The notes beneath the pieces were generated by a model, which was not told where the DNA came from, did not search any database, and saw only the letters and a program-made list of their open reading frames with translations. Source: Pseudomonas sp. PD9R (GTDB lineage Bacteria; Pseudomonadota; Gammaproteobacteria; Pseudomonadales; Pseudomonadaceae). From it: 64,000 bases of DNA. Positions 37,835 through 46,947 of this stretch are shown piece after piece. Both the position numbers and the translations under genes were made by a program. Each line of letters opens with the position of its first letter. Position 1 is the first letter of the stretch. The stretch lies in contig NZ_JAHTMR010000013.1 of the NCBI RefSeq assembly GCF_019200975.1, forward strand, positions 150,503 to 214,502. Reading direction: 5' to 3'.

Positions 37835-37862
37835 AAAAAACCCGCCTCTCGGCGGGTTTTTT
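37835..37862. terminator. Bidirectional terminator between alginate lyase gene and fba
   Basis: AAAAAACCCGCC TCTC GGCGGGTTTTTT is a symmetrical stem with A-run and T-run, serving both convergent genes. Confidence 0.92.
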
Positions 37863-37883
37863 GCGACTCAAACGTTGAAGGAC

Positions 37884-38948
37884 TTAGTTGACCTTAGCGT
37901 TTAACTCACCCTTCAAATAACGCTGATACATGCCTTCCAGCGAGATCGCCTTGATCTTCGAAGCATTACCGGCAGTACCAAACGCCTCATAACGTGCGAT
38001 GCACACGTCGCGCATGGCCGTTACAGTGGCGCCGAAGAATTTACGCGGGTCGAACTCGCTCGGGTTGGTGGCCATCAGGCGACGCATGGCGCCCGTGGAT
38101 GCCAGACGCAGGTCGGTGTCGATGTTGACCTTGCGCACGCCGTGCTTGATACCTTCGACGATTTCTTCAACCGGAACGCCGTAGGTTTCTTTGATGTCGC
38201 CGCCGTACTGGTTGATGATCGCCAGCCACTCTTGCGGAACCGAAGACGAACCGTGCATCACCAGGTGAGTGTTCGGAATGCGCTTGTGGATTTCCTTGAT
38301 GCGGTCGATCGCCAGCACGTCGCCAGTAGGTGGCTTGGTGAACTTGTACGCGCCGTGGCTGGTGCCGATGGCGATGGCCAGGGCATCGACCTGAGTGCGC
38401 TTGACGAAGTCAGCGGCTTCTTCCGGGTCGGTCAGCATTTGGCTGTGATCCAGAACGCCTTCGGCGCCGATGCCGTCCTCTTCACCGGCCATGCCGGTTT
38501 CCAGCGAACCCAGGCAGCCCAGCTCGCCCTCTACCGAAACGCCGCAGGCGTGAGCCATGGCCACGGTCTGTTGGGTAACGCGCACGTTGTAGTCGTAGTC
38601 GGTCGGGGTCTTGCCGTCTTCGCCCAGGGAACCGTCCATCATCACCGAGCTGAAGCCCAGTTGAATGGAGCGCTGGCAGACGTCAGGGCTGGTGCCGTGG
38701 TCCTGGTGCATGCACACCGGGATGTGCGGGAATTCTTCGATTGCCGCCAGGATCAGGTGACGCAGGAACGGCGCGCCGGCGTATTTGCGAGCACCGGCCG
38801 AGGCCTGGACGATCACCGGGGAGTCAGTCTTGTCAGCGGCTTCCATGATGGCGCGCATCTGCTCAAGGTTGTTGACGTTGAAGGCTGGAACGCCGTAGCC
38901 GAACTCGGCTGCGTGGTCCAGCATCTGGCGCATGCTGATAAGTGCCAT
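37884..38948 (-). CDS. fba: Class II fructose-1,6-bisphosphate aldolase
   Basis: A 354-residue class II aldolase. The zinc-site block is PVCMHQDHGTSPDV (about 83-96), with VSVEGELGCLG (about 138-148) and the later NIDTDLR phosphate-site block. It interconverts fructose-1,6-bisphosphate with dihydroxyacetone phosphate and glyceraldehyde-3-phosphate. In pseudomonads it works mainly in the gluconeogenic direction. GGGAGAG precedes ATG 38948. It is the last gene of the tkt-epd-pgk-fba series on this strand. Confidence 0.95.
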   Translation of the reverse strand: MALISMRQMLDHAAEFGYGVPAFNVNNLEQMRAIMEAADKTDSPVIVQASAGARKYAGAPFLRHLILAAIEEFPHIPVCMHQDHGTSPDVCQRSIQLGFSSVMMDGSLGEDGKTPTDYDYNVRVTQQTVAMAHACGVSVEGELGCLGSLETGMAGEEDGIGAEGVLDHSQMLTDPEEAADFVKRTQVDALAIAIGTSHGAYKFTKPPTGDVLAIDRIKEIHKRIPNTHLVMHGSSSVPQEWLAIINQYGGDIKETYGVPVEEIVEGIKHGVRKVNIDTDLRLASTGAMRRLMATNPSEFDPRKFFGATVTAMRDVCIARYEAFGTAGNASKIKAISLEGMYQRYLKGELNAKVN

Positions 38949-39088
38949 TGTGTGTGTCTCTCCCGGTTTAGGGTCGTTAATCGTGCCAGCCTGCCGTAGC
39001 GGCGGCGGCTATTCAAGTTATTGCAGATCGGGGGTTGGTCCCGGACTGCGAATCGGGTGTCACATCAATTCTGAAAGCTGTCGATTCC

Positions 39089-39192
39089 CTGTACGAGCGA
39101 AGCTTGCTCGCGATGGTGATCCAGACAACGCGGACATCCAGACAGCCTGCGTTATCGTTGACGAGCATCGCGAGCAGGCTCGCTCCTACAGG
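39089..39192. repeat. REP-like inverted pair, TTGCTCGCGATG subtype
   Basis: GAGCGAAGCTTGCTCGCGATG and a facing complement enclose a roughly 50-base loop between fba and the lipoprotein gene. Confidence 0.75.
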
Positions 39193-39515
39193 TGACAGCC
39201 ACGGCCAATCAAATCATTGGTGGCGACCCAGTAAACCAGGCCTTCCTCACCTTTTACGTGAAATGCCAGCATGTCATTGCTGTACAGCGAGCCCGACGCA
39301 CCTGGCTCCTGCTTCAAGCGGTAGACCTGATCGGCTCCACCCAGGCGCACGTCGACTTCCTTGCGGCTGTCATCGGTGTAGCGCCACACCACTTTGGCCT
39401 GGCTGTCGCAGGTCCAGGTGGTCCAGTTATCCGCTGGGGCGGAAGACTGGAACAGGTTGAAGTTGCTGCACCCGGCCAGTAATGCCAGCGCCGTAATGGC
39501 GATAAAACCTTTCAT
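39186..39515 (-). CDS. MliC-like lipoprotein (lysozyme inhibitor family)
   Basis: A 109-residue lipoprotein. The signal sequence MKGFIAITALALLAGCS ends in a lipobox with Cys16. The mature part resembles MliC/COG3895: WTCDSQAKVVWRYTDDSRKEVDVRLGG, VYRLKQEPGASGSLYSND and a C-terminal Cys. These proteins inhibit C-type lysozyme at the envelope. GAGGAAC precedes ATG 39515. It is one of two small lipoprotein genes inserted between pgk and fba. Confidence 0.75.
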   Translation of the reverse strand: MKGFIAITALALLAGCSNFNLFQSSAPADNWTTWTCDSQAKVVWRYTDDSRKEVDVRLGGADQVYRLKQEPGASGSLYSNDMLAFHVKGEEGLVYWVATNDLIGRGCHL

Positions 39516-39571
39516 CCGTGTTCCTCGACTGACAGCGCACGCCGCCAGCCCTGAGTAATGAGTCAGACCCG

Positions 39572-39793
39572 TCAAGGGCAGCCACGTTCCTTGGCCGGGG
39601 TTTGTGTTTCGTATTTGTCGAGGCCATCGGGCCCCGAACGCTTGTTGAGCACCGGGTTGGTTTCCGCTTGCCAGTCGGCCTGATAACAGCCTTTTTCCTG
39701 AGTCTGCGGCGCGGGCTCCGGTGTGGCTTTCGGGTTACTCCCGCAAGCCACCAGCGCACCCGCGACGATCAACAGCGCTAACGTCTTGACCAT
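39572..39793 (-). CDS. Small putative lipoprotein of unknown function
   Basis: A 73-residue protein with signal sequence MVKTLALLIVAGALVACGS and lipobox Cys17. The mature part is short, Pro/Gln-rich, and has two further Cys (EKGCYQADW and RGCP end). AGGGAG precedes ATG 39793. It lies 34 bases after pgk on the same strand, so it is probably co-transcribed. Confidence 0.72.
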   Translation of the reverse strand: MVKTLALLIVAGALVACGSNPKATPEPAPQTQEKGCYQADWQAETNPVLNKRSGPDGLDKYETQTPAKERGCP

Positions 39794-39827
39794 CTGAACA
39801 CTCCCTGCCTGGTCAATCGGGCGACCC

Positions 39828-40991
39828 TCAGGCCTTGGCCCGGCTTTCCAGGACTTCAACAGCGGGCAGCACTTTGCCTTCGACGAATTCGAGGAACGCG
39901 CCGCCACCGGTAGAAATGTAGGAGATCTGCTCGGCAACGCCATATTTGTCGATGGCCGCCAGGGTGTCGCCGCCGCCGGCGATGGAAAACGCCGAGCTGT
40001 CCGCGATGGCCTGCGCCAGAACTTTGGTGCCGTTGCCAAACTGGTCGAATTCGAACACGCCGACCGGGCCGTTCCACAGGATGGTTTTCGACGATTTCAG
40101 CAGCTCGGCGAAGTTCGCCGCGGTCTGCGGGCCGATGTCGAGAATCATGTCGTCGGCCGCGACGTCAGCGATCAGTTTCACCGTGGCCGTTGCGCTTTCA
40201 GCGAATTCCTTGGCAACTACCACGTCAACCGGCAACGGCACGCTGACCTTGGCGGCAATGGCACGAGCGGTGTCCAGCAGGTCTGGCTCGTACAGCGACT
40301 TGCCGACCGGGTGACCGGCGGCTGCCAGGAAGGTGTTGGCAATACCGCCGCCGACGATCAACTGGTTGCAGATCTGGCTCAGGCTGTTGAGCACGTCAAG
40401 TTTGGTCGAAACCTTGGAGCCCGCCACGATGGCCGCCATTGGCTGGGCCGGGGCACCCAGGGCCTTGCCCAGCGCGTCGAGCTCGGCAGCCAGCAACGGA
40501 CCTGCGGCGGCGACTTTGGCGAACTTGGCCACGCCATGGGTCGAACCCTCGGCGCGGTGAGCGGTGCCGAAGGCGTCCATCACAAACACGTCGCACAGAG
40601 CGGCGTATTGCTGGGCCAGTTCGTCAGCGTTCTTTTTCTCGCCTTTGTTGAAGCGCACGTTTTCGAACAGCACGATGTCGCCGGCCTTGACGTCAACGCC
40701 GCCCAGGTAGTCGGCCACCAGCGGCACTTCACGGCCCAGCGCCTTGCTCAGGTAGTCAGCGACTGGCTTGAGGCTGTTCTCGGCGGAGAATTCGCCTTCG
40801 GTCGGACGGCCAAGGTGCGAGCAAACCATCACGGCCGCGCCTTTTTCCAGGGCCAGCTTGATGGTCGGCAGCGAAGCCAGGATTCGCGCATCGCTGGTGA
40901 CAACACCGTCCTTGACTGGGACGTTGAGGTCTTCGCGAATCAGTACGCGCTTACCTTGCAGATCGAGGTCGGTCATCTTCAACACGGTCAT
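39828..40991 (-). CDS. pgk: Phosphoglycerate kinase
   Basis: A 387-residue enzyme with the signature KRVLIREDLNVPVKDG near residues 12-27, SHLGRPTEG (about 57-65), and the nucleotide-site blocks IVAGSKVSTKL and AGGGDTLAAIDKYG. It interconverts 1,3-bisphosphoglycerate and 3-phosphoglycerate. ATG 40991 gives the family start MTVLKMTDLDL; its AGGAA site is about 10 bases upstream, while ATG 41000 is too close to it. It follows epd by 17 bases. Confidence 0.95.
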   Translation of the reverse strand: MTVLKMTDLDLQGKRVLIREDLNVPVKDGVVTSDARILASLPTIKLALEKGAAVMVCSHLGRPTEGEFSAENSLKPVADYLSKALGREVPLVADYLGGVDVKAGDIVLFENVRFNKGEKKNADELAQQYAALCDVFVMDAFGTAHRAEGSTHGVAKFAKVAAAGPLLAAELDALGKALGAPAQPMAAIVAGSKVSTKLDVLNSLSQICNQLIVGGGIANTFLAAAGHPVGKSLYEPDLLDTARAIAAKVSVPLPVDVVVAKEFAESATATVKLIADVAADDMILDIGPQTAANFAELLKSSKTILWNGPVGVFEFDQFGNGTKVLAQAIADSSAFSIAGGGDTLAAIDKYGVAEQISYISTGGGAFLEFVEGKVLPAVEVLESRAKA

Positions 40992-41008
40992 GGGTCGCAT
41001 TTCCTGGG

Positions 41009-42058
41009 TTACGGTTGTTTAGTAGCGGATTGCAGGTAGTGCTCTGCAACATCCAGCATTCGGTTGGCAAAACCCCATTCGTTGTCGAACCAGGCCAGAA
41101 TGTTCACCAGCCGTGGGCCGGAAACGCGAGTCTGACTGGCATCGACGATCGCCGAATGTGGGTCGTGGTTGAAATCGCAACTGGCGTGAGGCAACTCGGT
41201 GTAGGCCAGAAGGCCTTTGAGCGGACCGCTGGTGGCGGCTTCGCGCAGGATCCGGTTGACCTCGGTGGCGTCGGTGTCGCTAACGGTCTGCATCGTAATG
41301 TCGAGGCAAGACACGTTAACCGTCGGCACGCGTACGGCTTTGGCCTGAATTCGCCCGGCAAGTTCCGGCAACAGCCGTTCGATACCGCGCGCCAGACCGG
41401 TGGACACCGGGATCACTGACTGAAACGCCGAACGGGTGCGGCGCAGGTCTTCGTGGTGATAGGCGTCGATGACTGGCTGATCGTTCATCGCCGAGTGAAT
41501 GGTGGTGATCGACACGTACTCCAGACCAATGGCCTGATCCAGCAGGCGCAACAGCGGCACGCCGCAGTTGGTGGTGCAGGAAGCGTTGGATACCAGCAGT
41601 TCGTGGCCGGTCAGGCAATCCTGGTTCACGCCGTAGACGATGGTGGCGTCGACATCCGCCTCGCTGGCCATCGGCTGGGAAAACAGCACACGCGGTGCGC
41701 CAGCGTCGAGAAAACGCTGGCCGTCTTCACGAGTGTGGTAAGCGCCGGAGCACTCCAGCACCAGATCGACGCCCAGGGACGCCCAATCGATGCCTTCGGG
41801 GGTGGCACTGCGCAGGACCTTCACGCTGTCGCCATTAATATGCAGACAATCGCCGTCGACCTTCACTTCCCCGGGAAAGCGCCCGTGGGTGGAGTCGAAG
41901 CGTGTCAGGTACTCGATGCTGGCCATGTCGGCCAGATCGTTGATCGCGACAATTTCAAACCCGGCCTTCTCGCCTCGCTCGAACAACGCACGCAAGACGC
42001 AACGACCAATCCGGCCGTAGCCGTTGAGTGCAACTTTGTAAGGACGCGGTTGAGGCAT
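41009..42058 (-). CDS. epd: Erythrose-4-phosphate dehydrogenase
   Basis: A 349-residue GAPDH-like enzyme. It has NAD motif NGYGRIGRCVLRAL (about 8-21) and active-site Cys in SNASCTTNCGVPLL (about 152-165). Sequence details (FDSTHGRFPGEVKVDG, SAMNDQPVIDAYHHEDLRRTRSAFQS) and context beside pgk and tkt point to Epd, which starts pyridoxal phosphate synthesis from erythrose-4-phosphate. A true gluconeogenic GAPDH is the alternative. Confidence 0.87.
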   Translation of the reverse strand: MPQPRPYKVALNGYGRIGRCVLRALFERGEKAGFEIVAINDLADMASIEYLTRFDSTHGRFPGEVKVDGDCLHINGDSVKVLRSATPEGIDWASLGVDLVLECSGAYHTREDGQRFLDAGAPRVLFSQPMASEADVDATIVYGVNQDCLTGHELLVSNASCTTNCGVPLLRLLDQAIGLEYVSITTIHSAMNDQPVIDAYHHEDLRRTRSAFQSVIPVSTGLARGIERLLPELAGRIQAKAVRVPTVNVSCLDITMQTVSDTDATEVNRILREAATSGPLKGLLAYTELPHASCDFNHDPHSAIVDASQTRVSGPRLVNILAWFDNEWGFANRMLDVAEHYLQSATKQP

Positions 42059-42110
42059 GAGGTTCTCGATTAACGCAGGCAGACGAAATTCTCGTTAACA
42101 ACACAACCCA

Positions 42111-42207
42111 TGTAGGAGCTGTCGAGTGCAACGAGGCTGCGATCTTTGGATCTTGATCTAAAAAAGATCAAAAGATCGCAGCCTCGTTGCACTCGACAGC
42201 TCCTGCA
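42111..42207. repeat. REP inverted pair, GTTGCACTCGACAG subtype
   Basis: Two facing arms with GAGTGCAACGAGGCTGCGATC and its complement, between tkt and epd in the same transcription direction. Confidence 0.85.
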
Positions 42208-42243
42208 TGGGAACGCGGTGGTTATCAGACCACCGCGTTGTGC

Positions 42244-44241
42244 TTAGTCTTCCAGCAGCTCTTCAGCCTGACCCAGGATGTTTTCCAGGGTGAAGCCAAA
42301 CTCTTCGAACAAGGCCGACGCAGGTGCCGACTCGCCGTAGGTGGTCATGCCGATCACGCGACCTTCCAGACCGACGTACTTGTACCAGTAGTCGGCAATG
42401 GAAGCCTCGATGGCGATACGGGCGCTGACCTGCAACGGCAGAACCGCTTGCTTGTAGTCGGCCTCTTGAGCGTCGAACACGCTGGTGCAAGGCATGGAAA
42501 CCACGCGCACCTTGCGGCCTTGCTCGGTCAGTTTGTCGTAAGCCTGAACGGCCAGGCCGACTTCCGAACCGGTCGAAATCAGGATCAGCTCAGGCTCGCC
42601 TGCGCAGTCCTTCAACACGTAGCCACCACGGCTGATCTCAGCGATCTGCGAGTCGGTGCGGGTTTGATGCTGCAGGTTCTGACGCGAGAAGATCAAGGCC
42701 GAAGGACCGTCTTTACGCTCCAGCGCATGCTTCCAGCACACCGCCGATTCAACGGCATCCGCTGGACGCCAGGTATCGAGGTTCGGCGTGCAGCGCAGGC
42801 TGGCCAGTTGCTCAACCGGTTGGTGAGTCGGACCGTCTTCGCCCAGACCGATGGAGTCGTGGGTGTAGACGTGGATCACGCGCTGCTTCATCAGGGCCGA
42901 CATGCGCACAGCATTGCGGGCGTATTCCATGAACATCAGGAAGGTCGCGCCGTAAGGCACCAGGCCGCCGTGCAGGGCAACGCCGTTCATGATCGCGGTC
43001 ATGCCGAATTCGCGCACGCCGTAGTACATGTAGTTGCCGCTGGCGTCGTCAGCGGTGACGCCTTTGCAGCCTTTCCACAGGGTCAGGTTGGAACCGGCCA
43101 GGTCAGCCGAACCGCCGAGGAACTCAGGCAGCAGCGGGCCAAAGGCGTTCAGGGCATTCTGGCTGGCTTTACGGCTGGCGATGGTTTCGCCCTTGGCGGC
43201 CACTTCGGCGATGTAGGCCGAGGCTTTTTCCGAGAAGTCTGCCGGCAGTTCACCGCTCAAACGACGGATCAGCTCGTTGGCTTCAGTCGGGAAAGCCGCG
43301 GAGTAGGCAGCGAAACGCTGATCCCACTCGGCTTCGACAGCGCGGCCGGCTTCCTTGGCATCCCACTCGGCATAAATGTCGGCCGGGATTTCGAATGGCC
43401 CGTAGTTCCACTTCAGCGCAGCACGGGTCAGGGCGATTTCCGCTTCACCCAGTGGGGCGCCGTGGCAGTCTTCCTTGCCTTGCTTGTTCGGCGAACCGAA
43501 GCCGATGGTGGTCTTGCAGCAGATCAGGGTCGGTTGCGGGCTTTTGCGCGCGGTCTCGATCGCAGTCTTGATCTCTTCCGGGTCGTGACCGTCGACGTTG
43601 CGGATCACTTGCCAGTTGTAGGCTTCGAAACGCTTCGGCGTGTCGTCGGTGAACCAGCCTTCGACTTCGCCGTCGATGGAGATGCCGTTGTCATCGTAGA
43701 AAGCGATCAGCTTGCCCAGGCCCAGCGTGCCGGCCAGGGAGCCGACTTCGTGGGAAATGCCTTCCATCATGCAGCCATCACCCAGGAACACGTAGGTGTG
43801 GTGATCGACAATGTTGTGGCCAGGACGGTTGAACTGTGCAGCCATGACTTTTTCAGCCAGGGCAAAACCGACGGCGTTGGCCAGGCCTTGGCCCAGTGGA
43901 CCGGTGGTGGTTTCAACGCCAGGGGTGTAGCCAAGTTCCGGGTGACCCGGGGTGCGGCTGTGCAGTTGGCGGAATTGCTTCAGGTCTTCGATCGACAGGT
44001 CGTAACCGGTCAGGTGCAGCAGCGAGTAGATCAACATCGAGCCGTGGCCGTTGGACAGCACGAAGCGGTCACGGTCAGCAAACGATGGATTGCTCGGGTT
44101 GTGCTTGAGGTAGTCGCGCCAAAGCACTTCGGCGATATCTGCCATACCCATAGGGGCACCGGGATGGCCGCTGTTGGCTTTTTGCACGGCATCCATGCTG
44201 AGGGCACGAATGGCGTTGGCACGCTCACGACGGCTAGGCAT
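42244..44241 (-). CDS. tkt: Transketolase
   Basis: A 665-residue thiamine diphosphate enzyme. N-terminal NAIRALSMDAVQKANSGHPGAPMGMADIAEVLW is characteristic. The ThDP motif begins GDGCMMEGISHE near residue 154 and ends with the Asn of FYDDNGISIDG. The central pyrimidine domain has HDSIGLGEDGPTHQPVEQL. It moves two-carbon units in the pentose phosphate pathway. AGGAG precedes ATG 44241. It diverges from the regulator-metK unit, and a perfect inverted repeat lies in the shared gap. Confidence 0.96.
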   Translation of the reverse strand: MPSRRERANAIRALSMDAVQKANSGHPGAPMGMADIAEVLWRDYLKHNPSNPSFADRDRFVLSNGHGSMLIYSLLHLTGYDLSIEDLKQFRQLHSRTPGHPELGYTPGVETTTGPLGQGLANAVGFALAEKVMAAQFNRPGHNIVDHHTYVFLGDGCMMEGISHEVGSLAGTLGLGKLIAFYDDNGISIDGEVEGWFTDDTPKRFEAYNWQVIRNVDGHDPEEIKTAIETARKSPQPTLICCKTTIGFGSPNKQGKEDCHGAPLGEAEIALTRAALKWNYGPFEIPADIYAEWDAKEAGRAVEAEWDQRFAAYSAAFPTEANELIRRLSGELPADFSEKASAYIAEVAAKGETIASRKASQNALNAFGPLLPEFLGGSADLAGSNLTLWKGCKGVTADDASGNYMYYGVREFGMTAIMNGVALHGGLVPYGATFLMFMEYARNAVRMSALMKQRVIHVYTHDSIGLGEDGPTHQPVEQLASLRCTPNLDTWRPADAVESAVCWKHALERKDGPSALIFSRQNLQHQTRTDSQIAEISRGGYVLKDCAGEPELILISTGSEVGLAVQAYDKLTEQGRKVRVVSMPCTSVFDAQEADYKQAVLPLQVSARIAIEASIADYWYKYVGLEGRVIGMTTYGESAPASALFEEFGFTLENILGQAEELLED

Positions 44242-44433
44242 CGCTGATCTCCTGGGGTTTGATTAAAACGAAACGGAAAAAAGGCGAGCATTTTCCCTCA
44301 CCGGGCCGCCTCGGGGCAATGACAGATAGTCATCTAGAGGCGTTTTTCCAATGGATTACGACGGTTTCGACTGATGAAACCTTTCCGCTGTTCGTTTGTA
44401 GAGTTAACCATCCCGTGAGAAGTGCCATCTATC

Positions 44434-44463
44434 GAGCAATATCAAAACTTTTTGATATTGCTC
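44434..44463. promoter_or_regulatory. Perfect 14-2-14 inverted repeat, probable operator
   Basis: Left arm GAGCAATATCAAAA, spacer CT, right arm TTTTGATATTGCTC, with no mismatch. It lies between tkt and the ArsR-methyltransferase gene. A candidate plus-strand promoter (TTGCGA 44464-44469, 17 bases, TAGACT 44487-44492) abuts it, so a bound protein would block RNA polymerase. Autoregulation by the adjacent regulator is inferred. TATCA/TGATA arms recall sites of ArsR-type methionine-cycle regulators. Confidence 0.8.
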
Positions 44464-44501
44464 TTGCGATGCTTTCGACGCGTGACTAGACTGCCGGGCT
44501 T

Positions 44502-45497
44502 ATGAATTTACGTGTGCCTTCCATTCGACATGACGATTGCGATGAGCTGGCGGCCCTTTGCAAGGCCGGCGGCGATCCACTGCGGTTGAATGTATTGCGC
44601 GCGCTGACCAACGATTCGTTCGGTGTACTGGAACTGGCGCAGATCTTCGGGATTGGCCAGTCAGGCATGAGCCATCACCTGAAGGTATTGGCCCAAGCCG
44701 ACCTGGTGGCGACTCGCCGTGAAGGCAATGCGATTTTCTACCGTCGCGCCCTTCCCCACACCGATCTGTTGGGCGGCAAGCTGCACGCAGCCTTGCTCGA
44801 AGAAGTGGATAACCTGTCCCTGCCTGCCGATGTGCAGTCGCGGATCACCCAGGTCCACGGACAACGGGCTGCTGCCAGCCAGGACTTTTTTTCAAGGGTT
44901 GCGGATAAATTTCGCGCCCAGCAAGACTTGATCGCCGGCTTGCCGCAGTACCGCGAAAGCGTGGTGGCTCTGCTCGACAAGTTGAGTTTCGGCGACGGTG
45001 CTACGGCCATCGAAGTCGGCCCGGGTGACGGCGCATTTTTGCCGGAACTGGCACGTCGATTCAGTCAGGTCACGGCGCTGGACAACAGTGCGGCGATGCT
45101 CGAACTGGCTCGCCAGGTCTGCGAACGCGAAGCGCTGGCTAACGTTAGCCTGCAACTGGCCGATGCATTGAACGGCATCAGCCTGACGGCAGACTGCGTT
45201 GTACTGAACATGGTGCTGCACCATTTTGCCGCGCCGGCCGATGCGCTCAAGCACATGGCCAATTTGCTGCAACCAGGCGGTAGCCTGTTAGTGACAGAGT
45301 TATGTAGCCACAACCAGAGTTGGGCCAAGGAGGCCTGCGGTGATCTCTGGTTGGGGTTTGAACAGGACGATCTGGCCCGTTGGGCCACCGCTGCGGGACT
45401 CGTTCCCGGGGAAAGCCTCTATGTAGGCTTGCGTAATGGTTTCCAGATTCAGGTCCGCCATTTTCAGCGGCCGGCTGGCGACACTCACCATCGGTAA
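44502..45497 (+). CDS. ArsR-type regulator fused to a SAM-dependent methyltransferase domain
   Basis: A 331-residue protein. Residues about 12-90 form an ArsR winged helix (LELAQIFGIGQSGMSHHLKVLAQADLV) without the metal-binding Cys box, so it is unlikely to sense metals. Residues about 145-300 are a class I methyltransferase with motif I EVGPGDGAFL (171-180) and a LTADCVVLNMVLHH block. It lies 19 bases before metK in one operon, so sensing SAM or SAH is a natural inference. There is no Shine-Dalgarno before ATG 44502, and the predicted transcript start is close to the ATG, so translation may be leaderless. Confidence 0.85.
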   Translation: MNLRVPSIRHDDCDELAALCKAGGDPLRLNVLRALTNDSFGVLELAQIFGIGQSGMSHHLKVLAQADLVATRREGNAIFYRRALPHTDLLGGKLHAALLEEVDNLSLPADVQSRITQVHGQRAAASQDFFSRVADKFRAQQDLIAGLPQYRESVVALLDKLSFGDGATAIEVGPGDGAFLPELARRFSQVTALDNSAAMLELARQVCEREALANVSLQLADALNGISLTADCVVLNMVLHHFAAPADALKHMANLLQPGGSLLVTELCSHNQSWAKEACGDLWLGFEQDDLARWATAAGLVPGESLYVGLRNGFQIQVRHFQRPAGDTHHR

Positions 45498-45516
45498 ATA
45501 TCAGGAAAACATCGAG

Positions 45517-46707
45517 ATGAGCGAATACTCTCTTTTCACCTCCGAGTCCGTGTCTGAAGGGCATCCGGACAAAATCGCCGACCAGATTTCTGATGCGGTG
45601 CTGGACGCCATCATTGCTGAAGACAAGTTCGCCCGTGTGGCGTGCGAGACTCTGGTGAAAACGGGCGTGGCGATCATCGCTGGCGAAGTGACTACTTCGG
45701 CCTGGGTTGACCTGGAGCAGATCGTTCGTGACGTGATCACCGACATCGGCTACACCAGCTCCGACGTTGGTTTCGACGGCGCGACCTGCGGCGTGATGAA
45801 CATCATCGGCAAGCAGTCCCCTGACATCAACCAGGGTGTTGACCGTGCCAAGCCTGAAGATCAAGGTGCCGGCGACCAGGGCCTGATGTTCGGCTACGCC
45901 AGCAACGAAACCGACGTGCTGATGCCTGCACCGATCACCTTCTCGCACCAACTGGTGCAGCGCCAGGCTGAAGCCCGTAAATCCGGTTTGCTGCCTTGGC
46001 TGCGTCCGGACGCCAAGTCGCAAGTGACCTGCCGCTACGAAAACGGCAAGGTTGTCGGTATCGACGCGGTTGTCCTGTCGACCCAGCACAACCCGGAAGT
46101 GTCGTACAACGACCTGCGCGAAGGCGTGATGGAGCTGATCGTCAAGCACGTGCTGCCTGCCGAACTGCTGACCAAAGACACCCAGTTCCACATCAACCCG
46201 ACTGGCCAGTTCATCATCGGTGGCCCGGTTGGCGACTGTGGCCTGACCGGCCGCAAGATCATCGTTGACAGCTACGGCGGCATGGCCCGTCACGGCGGTG
46301 GCGCGTTCTCCGGTAAAGACCCATCGAAGGTTGACCGTTCGGCCGCCTACGCCGGTCGTTACGTAGCCAAGAACATCGTCGCTGCCGGCCTGGCCGAGCG
46401 TTGCGAGATCCAGGTTTCCTACGCGATCGGTGTTGCTCAACCGACTTCGATCTCGCTGAACACCTTCGGCACCGGCAAGATCAGCGACGACAAAATCGTC
46501 AAACTGGTTCGCGAAGTGTTCGACCTGCGTCCATACGCGATCACCAAAATGCTCGACCTGCTGCACCCGATGTACCAGGAAACCGCTGCGTACGGCCACT
46601 TCGGTCGCACCCCGACGACCAAGACTGTTGGTGACGACACCTTCACCACCTTCACCTGGGAAAAAACCGACCGCGCCGACGCTCTGCGTTCCGCTGCCGG
46701 CCTGTAA
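45517..46707 (+). CDS. metK: S-adenosylmethionine synthetase
   Basis: A 396-residue enzyme. It begins MSEYSLFTSESVSEGHPDKIADQISDA with the ATP-binding His of GHPDK. The signatures GAGDQGLMFGYA and GGGAFSGKDPSKVDRSAAY are intact. It makes SAM from methionine and ATP. AGGAAA at 45503-45508 sets ATG 45517. It is co-transcribed with the ArsR-methyltransferase gene and ends at a strong terminator. Confidence 0.97.
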   Translation: MSEYSLFTSESVSEGHPDKIADQISDAVLDAIIAEDKFARVACETLVKTGVAIIAGEVTTSAWVDLEQIVRDVITDIGYTSSDVGFDGATCGVMNIIGKQSPDINQGVDRAKPEDQGAGDQGLMFGYASNETDVLMPAPITFSHQLVQRQAEARKSGLLPWLRPDAKSQVTCRYENGKVVGIDAVVLSTQHNPEVSYNDLREGVMELIVKHVLPAELLTKDTQFHINPTGQFIIGGPVGDCGLTGRKIIVDSYGGMARHGGGAFSGKDPSKVDRSAAYAGRYVAKNIVAAGLAERCEIQVSYAIGVAQPTSISLNTFGTGKISDDKIVKLVREVFDLRPYAITKMLDLLHPMYQETAAYGHFGRTPTTKTVGDDTFTTFTWEKTDRADALRSAAGL

Positions 46708-46725
46708 GACTTCCCTGGCGGTACC

Positions 46726-46760
46726 AAAAGCCCCGCACGGTTCGCCGTGCGGGGCTTTTT
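46726..46760 (+). terminator. Rho-independent terminator after metK
   Basis: AGCCCCGCACGG and CCGTGCGGGGCT pair over a TTCG tetraloop, followed by TTTT. Confidence 0.95.
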
Positions 46761-46770
46761 ATTGTTTGAT

Positions 46771-46854
46771 GATCAAAAGATCGCAGCCTTCGGCAGCTCC
46801 TACATTGAAATGTGTACACCTGTAAGAGCGGCCCAAGGCTGCGATCTTTTGATC
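46771..46854. repeat. REP inverted pair
   Basis: Two facing REP palindromes after the metK terminator; the right arm has several changes (GTAAGAGCGGCCCAAGGCTGC). Confidence 0.8.
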
Positions 46855-46947
46855 TACCTGCCTCGAAACACCCCGAAAAACACCTCCCGATCATATTCCC
46901 GAAGTCCAACTAGCCTTCGACCATCCCAATGAGCAAGGACGCTCACG

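Noticed and set aside
39089..39192. Small RNA gene after fba
   Set aside because: The paired arms match a REP subtype, so a repeat explains the structure better.
42187..44247. Long plus-strand open frame (686 codons) opposite tkt
   Set aside because: It is a mirror of transketolase caused by high G+C codon bias; the product is His/Val/Gln-rich and resembles no family.
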